NCBI GenBank assembly: GCA_026122225.1
Contig: JANEZZ010000522.1
Coordinates: 1,488,001-1,552,000 of the forward strand
Source: Heloderma charlesbogerti
Lineage: Eukaryota; Chordata; Lepidosauria; Squamata; Helodermatidae
Direction of reading: 5' to 3'
DNA: 64,000 nt
The notes under the pieces were generated by a model that saw only the letters and a program-made list of their open reading frames with translations, searched no databases and was not told the origin of the DNA. Shown in pieces: positions 34,101-46,100 of this stretch. The position numbers and the translations under genes are program-made. How positions within the stretch are numbered: position 1 is the stretch's first letter; every line of letters begins with the position of its first letter.

Positions 34101-37100
34101 CTTTGTACTACAATTCCCAGCATTCCTGACCACTGGCCATGCTGGCTGGGGCTGATGGGACCTGAAGTCCAAAGCATCTGGAAGGCACTAGGTTGGGGAA
34201 GGCTGCTATACCGTATTCCAACAGCACCAAAAATATCACCAGGGCCACAAACATCTAACTAGTAAAACAGGGGAAATGGGCAAGGAAGCAGGGTGCATCC
34301 ATCTTAGCTCTAGATTTTTCCATGCTAGGTATGCCAAGGGAATAAATCATAAATTCTACAGCCTGAACTAATTTCCACACCAAGACTCCCCAGTATTGTG
34401 CCACAGGATCATTGCAATGGATGGATGGACTGGGGGACACAACACGGAAGGGGTGGCTCAGTGCCGGCACACAAGGTCCTCCTTCCGAGATTGCACAGCA
34501 GGCTGGCGCGCACACTCCCCACATCATGGGACTCTGCTCGCTCGCCCAGCACACCACTGTCCTTGTACAAGGATGCTGCTAACGGGGCTCAGCTCACAGA
34601 CAGACACGGCAGGAGAGGAGCGTCTGACCGGAGCCTTCGTTGCCTTCGGATCATATGCTTGTGCCATATGCATAGGCCTGTAGCAGCCGGGTTGATAACC
34701 CAAGGCGATAACAAGCGCAAACTGCTTGCATCATGGAAAAAACAGAAACCGGTGAGTGTCTCTGAAGAATCCTGAACCTGTGACAAACCGGCATAAAGGT
34801 TGCTTCACTGAAGCGCTGGGGGGAGGCGGGAATGTGCAAAAGCTGCAGGGCTTTGCACTCCCAGGGCTCTTGATTAACTGGGGAGAGCTGCTCCTCGGTC
34901 ATGCGGAGCCGACAGTGCCACAGTGCTGCTGGCAGCAGGTACAACGGAGGAGGAGCCTCTGGCTGGGATTGCTGTGGGCTGCGCAGCCGATGTGCCTATT
35001 TAAAGAGACAGCTGCTCAGGGAGGAAAAATGTGTAGTGACTGGCAGTCCTCCTCTAGAACCCCCACCCCTCTGTCCAGCCCAGCATCTGAAATCAGCCTC
35101 TGACACCCTTTCTTGCTCCGTCTGTGCTGCCGCCTCCTTGTTCCCCTTCAGGGTGACCTTAACCTTAAAATATAGCTATCTGTAAACGGGAGAATTAAAC
35201 AATTTAGCGCCTGGGAAACTTGCGGGCACGCAGCCAGACACGTAACCACACTGATTACTCACACCTTTCCCAGCATTAGGAAGCAAGGAAGCTGTCATGG
35301 TCTAAATAATTTTTTAGAGATCAAGACAGTATTAACCTGTTCAACATGTATCTGTGTTGTTCTTTGAAAGAACACCAGTGCCAAGAAACTACAGGAGGCA
35401 GGAACTCCAGACCCTTTACGCCCATACTGCAAGGCAAAGGCCAGAGGGTTTTGCCCCACCCCGAAAGACACAGAGGGTCTCTAGAGTTCCCAAAGGGGAA
35501 GTGCATCAGAACACAATGCTGTCATTTGCGGTCTCTGCATGGGCAACTTATTCATCCCCTGATCACATCACAATTCAACGCTATCTAGAGTGCTGCACTT
35601 GATTATGTAGGACAAAACATGGCAATTAACATTTATTTATCTATTTCCATTTGCATCCCACCTTTCTTCCATCGTGGAACTCCAGGTGGCTGGCTACATG
35701 TGGTTCCCTGGTGGCCTCTCCTCCAAGCACTGACCAGACCCAGACTTGCTTAGCTTCAGCAAGGTGGCTGCCTCATGTGCCTTCAGACCATGCCTGGGAC
35801 CATATGCCATATAATTGGCCTATCGCTCCAAGGAATACGCCAATGCCCAAATATGGCCTTCTTGCACTTCTCCCACAATGGCTATCACAGTACTATCAAT
35901 GGCTACTAGCCATGATGATTATATATTACCTCCAGTACCAGAGGCACTATACCTCTCAATACCAGTTGCTAAGGAACACAAGCAGGAGGGTGCTATTGTG
36001 CTCATGTCCTGCTTGCGGCCTTCCCACAGGCAGCTGGTTGGCCACTATGGGAACAGACTGGGGGTCTTCGGTCTGATCTAGCAGGGCCCTTCTTATGCTT
36101 GCAATGTTTTTGTTCACCTTCAAATTTAAGGTGAGAGGTAGGGGAGGAATGATCAGTCTTCAAATATCTTGGTATACAAATTTAGAAATGAGAACTGAGG
36201 GGAAAATCGAATCAAGGTGATCTTCTTTCAGTAGTCTCTCAAGAACTTATGGGCCAAAAGTAAGGGCCTTGGGAGTCAACACGGCCAGTGGGGAATATTT
36301 TGCCCATTCCTTACCTAATTATGAAGTATAGGTTTAATATCTGAGCAGCATTAAACTTGGAATACAATGCACTTGCAGAGGTCATTGCTTGTGCATTCTC
36401 AAAGAATTCCTATGCCAGTAGCAAAAGGCATTATTCCTTTATCTCACTTTAAAGCAGAGTTCTTAGATTATCCTGTGTAATGGATGTGCATAAGGGCTAG
36501 TGATGTTATGACAGAATCCACAACTGCAGCACAGGAGGACGGAATGTAAACCAATTAGGAACTTCCTTTTGAAATTGGCATGTCCTTTTCCATTACCCAA
36601 AATGAGTGATATTTGGATAAGGAATAAATAGGGAAATTGGCGCTTTTAAATTCTAAGATCTCAGTTTTAAAAAACACACACCAGGGGCTTTGTGGGGATA
36701 CTAATGCACAACAGAAAGGAGTAAATACGTGCTCTTATAGCTTCTCACTTGTAGCTTCACATACAAGGATGGTGCTTTATAAAGGGTGCATCACGATTAT
36801 TTACATTTTTTGAAGCTCCATTATTAGCACAGCAGGTCACTTCTCTGGTCCTACAGTAAACCTGCAGATGAGCAGGGCTTTAAACATACCTGCCCAAATC
36901 TAACTTAACAACTGTTCCACACTTGCCTGCCAGTCAGTCTCTTGATATTTTGCTACACCAGTCATGACCATGCTTAGCAATAAAAGATGCTATCAGAAAA
37001 GATCAGACACACCACGTATGGCTGTAACTCATCACTACTTGAGCATCTGCACAGGAGAGGCACCACTTGCAACTCTGGAAACAGAATTTTAAAATGTAAG

Positions 37101-40100
37101 CACCATCACCTGCACCAAAACCAAGCGCGCGTTTGTACCAGCAATGCTGGATAATTCCAGTGCACAGCATCCTCTAGAACTGATATCAGACACAGATCTA
37201 AAGGGTGAAGGAACTTAAACAACTGCTACGTGATAGAGAAGCACAGAAATGAACCCGGGCTCAAACCCGCTGTTCTCAGCAAGAAGGTCTACGCAGTTCA
37301 AAGAGCAATCCCACCAGTCCATGGTTTTCTTTGCATACATACTGGAGGGGGAGAGGACAGCATTTCCCCATGAAGCAAACAAACATGTCTTCTTGGTTTC
37401 TCTCTGGGCTGGTTCAGCCAGTACTTTAGAGCTCCAGGTGGCCCTACCTATGGAGCTGGCCTGCTGGCCCCACTGCCTCCGCCACCCACATGGAGATAGC
37501 CGGACTGAATCATGCCTATGCGTCGATGAAAATGGCACTCTTCCCTATCAAATCCAGGAACTGACCACAGGACTGTGGCCCGTGCACACGCAGGGGCCCC
37601 CTTCGGACAGGCAATCCCGACGTGAATGGTGGCGGAGGTGAAGCTGGCGTGCCCATTCCACACATAGAGCCGGATCAGATCTCCAAGGTAACGTCTGAAC
37701 AGGCCCTTGAATTGGCTGTATGCCCAAATCATGTGAAAGAACAGCTGAGTGGTGGATGGTCTGCAGCTAGAAAATACAGGTGGCTGTTCCCAGAGGGGAG
37801 AAGCTTAATCAAAAGCTACTGGAAGACAGTGTCTGTGTGGGCCCGTATAAAAGCCCGGGAGAACAAAGCAACCTTCCACTCCCAAACCAGTACATGTTTC
37901 ATGACTACTGGGGAACAGAGGTTATGCATAAGCATTTAATAATGGTCCAGAATCAGGAAGAGAACCCCGATTCCCTGGTTCAGCTCCTTGCTCCAGATCA
38001 AAACTATTCTCCCATTCAGTGCAAAAAAAACTGTTTAATTTGGACTGGAGTTTTTTTAATCTACGGAGAGACAAACGTTCAATAGTCCTGTCAGAAACAG
38101 TAATCAGGCGACAATATAAAATGGGTGCATTGTTATGAACTTGTTCTCCTTTAAGCCTCTGGCAACGCTCCTCTAGTTTGCCCAGCCAAAAGCTTTGTTG
38201 CAATCAAAATTCGAAAAGCCAACTGTGGAGAGATGAGAGGCTGCCCCCTGCTGCCCAGCGCTGGGAACAGCAGCAAGTGCCACTCCCCGGACATCCCAAA
38301 CTAAGCAGGAGACATGAACACTGCCACAGTGGATTTCCACAGCTGCAAAGCTGGGAAACAAGCAGTAACTGGGAGATCTCTGATGTGGGTGGAGACTGTA
38401 CCGCCTAAAGGTCCTAAGTTTGCCAGGGCTAATCCCAAGCTCGAATCAATGCATCGCACACTGTGCAATGGAGGTCCTCTCCGAAGCTGGGAGCGAGCCT
38501 CCCTCAGGTGAGTCAGCCACCTGTCAAAAGAAAAACTCCGCTCTTTACTCCATGAATCGTAATCCAGCTCCACATTTTTGCCTATGCCAGTCCTGCCTTC
38601 AGCATCTCTCCTTTTCCGTCACTATGCATATTCTTGCAAAAAGTATATGATTTTCAGGATTGAGAAATGTGTGGGGTTTTTTGGAAGGAGCACGACTGAC
38701 TCTTTCTCTCACTAAAAGAGGCTCCTTGCAATGACAACAACCTGTGATCCCTTGCAGGGCCCAGCAAACTAAGAGGAATCCACCCTAAGAGCCCAACACT
38801 TGCTAAAACTTGAATCGGGAAGCAAATGCATTCAAACCCCATGCCCCTTCTAAAAGAAGACAGACAAAACATCTTGGTCCCAGACATGGTGGAACTGCCT
38901 GTAACAACCAGAACATCAGGAGCGCAAAGATGCTTCCGTCTGCCTTTTGCCCCTATTCCCAGCTGTCTTGAGATGATGATCTCCAACAATGCACTGGATA
39001 AAAGTCGTCACAATGTCCTGCCTTGTACAAAACTGCTAGCCTCAACCAGTGGAGGCTGATGGCTCCAATGTCGGTGGGGCAGTAAATCCACTCCAGGTTC
39101 CAGCCAGAACTCTAAAGGAGCTCTCCAAGGTGCTTCCCACCTTGGAGAGCTCCTTTAGAGTTCTGACTGAAACCCTGAACAGATTCACCACCCCCCTGAC
39201 ATCAGAGCCTCCACTGCTCTGAACTGAGTCACATGCATTTTTCCCCTGGCACATTGACAGCACAATCCTATGCACGTTTACTCAGAAGTAAGCGCAACAA
39301 GGTTTCATGGGGTTTCCTCTCATGTACGTGTATAGGCGTGCAGCCTTTACAAAGACAGAAACATCTCCTGATAGCTCTATTGCTGTTAAGGACAGAGAGG
39401 TAATTGCCTGGGAAATTACCCCATCTTTTCTTTCCTTATTCAGGTTTGCCAATGGCATGATCTTTGGAAGATTCAAACACTGACCAATAGCTGGATACCT
39501 TGCTTTTGTGTGTGAGCGAAACAACCTAGGTGAAAGGTCTGCCAGCAGCAAAGAGGGGCGGGGGAAGAGAGAGACAAGTAAAAAAAAAAAAAAGATGTTC
39601 AAAGGAAGGTTTGACATCATGGCAATCAGCAGTTGTTCACTGGGATTCCAAAGAGGGGACTGTTGTTATTTTTAATTAACCCAAGATAAAAGGGAATGCA
39701 AACATCCTGGACATTGAGGAATAATACTTATAATATGTTCTATACGGCTGGTTAAGCTTGGGGTGTCATCCTGTCCCTCTTCCAAAGCAAAATAACGTTT
39801 TGTTTAAGGAGGATCCTTTGCTTATGAAAAAGGAAACTGGAATATCTTGAAGCCAATCTGGCAGTTGCAGTCTTATTTCCCCTTGCTACCATTTACTGTG
39901 TATTTATATGAACCTGAAGCCCCTCAAGACGCTGCTGGACTGTAATTTCTATCATGCCTGACCATTGGTCATGCTCTCTGGGCCTGTTGGGCGTTGTGGT
40001 CACTCCAGATGATGCTGGCTTCCCAAGCTCCCCACTCCTGATATGAGCCCACACAGTTTATACCTACTTCCCAGAAGGTGGCAGTATTAATGAGGGTCCT

Positions 40101-43100
40101 TCCCAGCAACCCAGCTAATGGATCCACACCCCAATCCTAATCTTCCTGCTCCTCCACCCACCATTCACCCGAGGAAGACAAGTGGCTTACCTGCCTGTCG
40201 CTTCTCCACTTCCCCTGGGGATGGTGCAGCCTGCGATAACTGCAAAGACAACAGAAAATGGGTCAAAATACAACGTCAGTAGCCCATCCCAAGAAGCAGC
40301 ACTGTTAGTCAGACATCTGAATAGCTTTCCAGGAGTCTACAGCGAGGCAAAAGTCAGACAGTGTCATAATTTGGAGCATTGTAATATGCATGTTTCATTG
40401 ATAAATGAAACACCCATCCAGGAACATATCTGAATTCTGAAGTGAAACAGTACTGCAGAGGTGGAGAAACTCAGGCCTGGGGCCAAATCCAGCCCTCCAA
40501 GTTTCCCCATATGGTCACATCCCCTTTCCCTGGCCCCATCCATGTTCTCCTGACCACCAATCGTTTGGTGGTTTCTCAGCTTTTGTGCAGTTTTTCCCCA
40601 TTCTAAAAGAGGAAATGCAGCTCCTAAGACTTCAAGTTACTGACAGTAAAAGATTTGAGCTATAATATGTTGTTTTTTAAAAAATGGACCTGCCCCTTTT
40701 GGCTTTGGTGTCACCCACCATTGGAATGCGGCCCCCAAGAGACCAGTGGGCTGAGAGAGGTTCCCCATCCCTGCAGTAAGGTGAGGACCATGTGTGTACA
40801 TGCTTGCATTTGTGAAGTGCATTTATCTGATTTCCATGGTGAAACAGGCATAGAGAGGCGATTTTCTTTCCACCCCCTCAGCACATAAGAAAAGCAGACT
40901 CAAAACACCACCACAGCCCAGGCAAGAAATGCACAGGGGTGAAGACATGAGAGCTTGTGCTCTCACAGGCTCAATCAGATAGCAAAGGTAGCTCAGCTAC
41001 ATGTCTGCCCTGTGCACATGCGTGATCTAGGAGGAGGGTTCTCAGAAACATATTAGCACTGTCACTTTAATAGTCAACAGAGTTGAAACTAGCTGCTCAA
41101 AGGCATTTTAGATTATTAAGGTCAAAACACAGAGAGCAAATTGAACTGGGGAGGGGGGTGGCAGAGGAGAAAACAACATTGGTGACCTTCTAGCGCTGAC
41201 ATGACAAATATGCCACGAGATTTGTACACGTCTCTGTTCCAAGGCAAGTTAGTAGAAGGTATTTCAGAAAGGGGCCTGCCCGCTACAAAGCACTCCAGCA
41301 GAGTGCAAAGGGAGCTGGTGGAGCAATTAAAGGGGTCGCAATCCAATTTCTCTGTCTAGTTTCAGAAAGTGGCACAGAAGCAAATCTATTCGGGTGGGCA
41401 TAGCACAATATGGGGTAAATAAGGAGCAGAAGTGGCCCCCAACTGCCCCAGTTTTAAGAACATAAGAAGTGCCACTAGATCAGACCGAAGGCCTCTCTAG
41501 CCCAGCATTTGGTTCCCACAGTGGCCAACCAGGTGTCCTGCTTGTGGCTTCCCATGAGCACGATCACATCAGCACAACACCCTCCCACTTGAGTTCCCCT
41601 AGCAGCTCATGTACATAGGCATGCTGCCTCTGACATTGGAGGTCACATACAGCCATTCTGATTAGTAGCCACTGCCTTATCCTCCATGAGCTTTAAGAAC
41701 CTCTCTTCACTATAACTCTATATGGTGGCCACCCCCAGCTATTCTTAAATGCTGTACAACTTCTCGTGTTTGACATCCTCACAAAACTTTGCTCCTCTAC
41801 ATATCTTTGAAATTAGATGTACCATTAAATGGCAGGGGCTTTACTCCTCAACTTCACTGCAAGAACTTCCCGTCATCTTCCTCAGTCACCCCAGCTTTAC
41901 AAACAAACCTCTCCACCAGCTGGGTGCTCCTGCCACATCTTATCTGCCTGAGAACTGTTCTATATCTCATGTTATCAGAGAACTGCTTAGATGACATTCT
42001 TCAAAAGTAACTCCTTTCTAAAGTGCTTGAACACCAAAATCCTTAGGACATCACCTTTAACAGTTCTCGTTTCTCCAGCTAGAGCTTTCTTGATGTCTAT
42101 GTGCTACAACAGGGGCAGACAGTTTGGTGCCCTCCCAATGTTTTGGACTACAATTCCCATCAGTCCCAGCCAGGATGGCCAACAATGAGGGATTATGCGA
42201 GTTACATTCCAAAACACCTGGAGAACACCAAGATGCCTACCCCAAAGTGATTTGTGGTAGACTGCAGTATAGATGCAAGCTACATACAGTTTTCCGGTTG
42301 CAATTTTAGCTCATTTCTGTAACTGTACAAATGCGAGTTTAGCCAAAACAAAGAACAGCATAGTTGGGCAGCAAGTAGCCACTTCTACACTTTCAACACA
42401 TACCAGCCACTCTCCAACACTGATAACAGGGCACTGTCTTGCAAGCAGTTAGCAAATGCACCTTAGAGAAGGGAGAATAATGGGGGTGCAAAACTGGGAG
42501 ATGCACAAAATGTGCCTCACCTGTTTTCCCCCTCGGCATGCATTCTTTACCCCACCTCTGATATGCTGCTACTGATACAGTGCCTTCCGCCCCAAATTCC
42601 CATCTTCAACAAATCTGAATGACATCTAGTTTCAGATCTGAGATAGCCAGCCAAGGACAGTAATCCAGTTTCAGTGGGAGAGAAGAGAAAATACTATCAG
42701 GCCATTCTGTTAAGTGTCAACAACCCTGATTTGCAAATGATGGGTCAGAACCTACTAGTGGATTACAAGAGCTTTTTCAGATAGCTGACCAGCTGGTCAG
42801 CCCAAGAGAGGGCACAGAGCAGCCCCAAAGGCAAGGGCTGCAATCCTGGACTATTAAGCTGCTCAGCTCCTACTGGCATTGCTGGGATCTGTACGGCCCA
42901 GAATGTGTGCAGGATTGCAGCCTGTCGGACCAAGCAGACAGGAACACCTGGCCCTGAACAGGGAGAAAATTCAAACTGGCCGGCTCTCTTCATAAGAGGA
43001 TTTGGCAGCTATTGAGCAACAACGTTGCTTTTTAAAGCCAGGAACAACTTTCCTGTCTTAGCATGAAGGCCACGGCAACAGCACAAACAAGATGGGGGAG

Positions 43101-46100
43101 GCAGAGAAGCCACACCTGACCTCTGGAAACCACCAAGGCCAAGAGCCAGAAGGCAGCCGAAATACACATATGGAAAAAAACACTGTTGTGCCTGAAGCCT
43201 CAGACACGCAACGCCTGATCAAGGTGGCAAGATGCCACAGCTCCCTGTCAGGCAGGTGTCCACCCACCTCACCAGCATCGCGTAGTGCACGTAGACTTTT
43301 ATGAGCAAGCATCTGGTGGCAGGTCGTCTGGGGACTCTTCCACTTTCAGAAGGATGATGAATGAATGCCACACCTGTAGCGAACGTGACCACAAGCAGCT
43401 GTCCCACATGCGACTCACAATGTAACCCAGAGCCCCACCGAAAGAGCAAAATGTGTCTTCTTGGATCTCCTTTAACACTCCAAAGTCCTCTTTGGGTCAT
43501 TTTGATTCACCTCCCAACAGCTCATTACTTTTAATCTAAAGTTCCCCCTGCCCCTCCAAGCAAGTAGTTGTGCAGGTTTGTAAGTCCTACCAATCTCCTC
43601 CGAAATTGCTTCCTCTCTCCCTCTTCTCCTGCTCTTTCTCTCAGCTCAGATGTTCAAAACAAAAGATAGATGTTTAGCTACACTACAGCTTTATAATATT
43701 TTGCTCTGTTAAAACCTCTAGACCCAAAGCCATCTAAAAACATCACTGGACACTATTCCAGGCAGTAAACAGAGATTTTCTAGGGGGGGGGGATATGTCA
43801 AAAGTGAAGACTGCTGATTAGCAGAGTTCAGAGGCATTATACCCAGGTATTCTCCTAAAAAAATGACTGCTGTGTTCTTTTCTCACAGAATGACATACTT
43901 ACATTAGCCATCATATACAATATCTGCATGGTATTGCTCATGCCATTCGCCTTTGGATCTGGGAGCTATTTATACAGCAGTGTCACCTTGAGTCCATACC
44001 AGAAATATGAAGGTACTTTTCTGGCCTACGCTGCTGAATTATGTTCTGTTGCTGGTGTTGACAGTCCTCAGCTAACCAAAGCAGTAGTCTTTCAATTGGG
44101 GGTACCTTGTCCCCCTTTACATGGGACTTTTCTCCATCACAGGAAGGATAAAACAGTAGCGACACAATCTTTCCAAGGGACAAAAAGGCCCAGTGCCCTT
44201 CTGAAGGTCACAGTGCTTCTACTCATCTCCTCTGCTGGCTTGGGGATTTCTATAGTATGATATCTTTCCATCTTATTTCATGTTTTCCTATGACATGGAT
44301 TCTGCCTCAGGGCTAAGACAGTCAACTGGGATAGTAGGAAAAATTGCTTCCTTTAGGTCCTGAGCAAGCTGCAGGTTGCAGCTGAGAGAAAGAGCATGAG
44401 AATGTATTCTTGAATCATATTAAACACTACCTCCAGTTTTACTACAAGGTGCCCAATTCCCATTTGAAGCAAGGAAAAGGTTAATCCAATAATTTACACA
44501 CACTCCCTACTCCTTCACATCACAACCATCCTTTCTCACTCCTTCTCCCCTCCCCCTAATCTCTGCAGCCTCATTAAAAGAGCTTTGTAACTGTTTAGGA
44601 CTGGAACAAACAATCCAGCCACTTTGGGAGGGCCCCTGAGACAAGAGTTAAAACCCTTTTCCATCTCAGGCGCTAAGAAAGTCTTCTCAGAGGTTTCTAC
44701 TTAAGAACTGAGCTCTACTCCCATATTTTCCCATTGTGCATTCAAAGGGGAGAGAGAGATCAGTAATCCAATAAGTAGCCAGAGGGATCTCCGGCATAGC
44801 ATGAAACAGAAAGATTTCTCAACTTTTTCCGAAAGTGACAAGGATGTATTGGGGAAATGCTACAAACTCTACCCTTTTGCAAGGAGTAGGGCTATCTGCA
44901 TGTGTTTCCAAAAGCCCAGGAGTTACAAGTAAGAAAGCTCTGGTGGAAAGTGACCGTGTTCTCTCAACGTCACATAAGGAGCAGGGAAATAAGCACCGTC
45001 CCCAGTGTGGCCTGATAAACAGCAAGAGGCTAGTGGCTGTGAGATCATTAGCAGTCTAGTCACACGCTCTTGTTCCCTCCCTCCTTCCCTCCGTGTTTGA
45101 TCTCTGCCTGATCCCACTGGAAATACATCTGGGGAGGGAACCCCAGGCCAATGCTAACTAACATGAAACCTCTTCAGTAAGGTAATAAGGGAAGGAAGGG
45201 GAGGGAAGTGTAGGCTGTCTGTTGAGTAAGACCAAGGGCAGGCAGACTTGTCCAGGGTCTAGCTCCAAAACCCCAATAACAGTCTTTGGGATAGGACAGG
45301 AATAACAGCAGGAACTTGGAAGGGCCCCGACTCGTAACCTAGATCAAGCAGCTGACCCCACCCTACCCAGACTTGCTTAACTCCCAAGGATAGCGCTTTC
45401 AGAAGTGGCTAATCAGTGGTGATTGGTACAGCAGCTGTATGACCTGTGAGAGGAAACCACATACACTTGCATTTCCCCTGCCAGGTCACCAGCTCGTGAT
45501 TTCTCACTGCCCCAGCCTCACTCCAGGACAACAGCAGCCTCCGTGCTTAGTAACTACATCTCTGCCATCACCCAAGGAGCCTTATCTCAGGACAGCACCT
45601 CCCCTCGAGGTCCACTAAAAGCGCCACCATGCATTACCTGCACACAACACCTTGATCTTCCTCCCCCACCCCAGCTTCTCTCGCAACGCTTCCAGCTACA
45701 GATAGGAGAGTTTATTCAAAAACACTGGGCGGGGAGGGACGATAAATGCGAACCCATTCACATCCATTCCCCAGGACACCCCACAGAGAATCACACTCCG
45801 TGCCGTGATTTCCACAGCCAGCACCACTGTGCAAGCTTTGCCTAGCATGCCTAATACTCCCATTGCGAGAGTCCCATGCAATCTACCCGAGGGACTGTGC
45901 AGTCCTAATGGCTGAGCATCTCATTGCCATCTCCTTGGAAGAAAATGCATTTCCCTGCTTGTCCGGTTCACCCCAATTGTCTCCAGCCACTTACTTCTAC
46001 CCTTCTTTCAGCTCAGAAGAACAGCTCCTCCACCCCATTTCAACTGGCCTGCAGTACCGAACAGCTGAACAAAACAGCACTGAAGAGCATGGCTGTGATA

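Larger units (their letters stand above)
33059..40190 (-). other. VEGFA intron 2
   Basis: About 7.1 kb with a MITE at 34069-34208, SINE-like tail at 35925-36105, foldback MITE at 39046-39218 and short repeats. No full LINE and no additional gene. Confidence 0.8.
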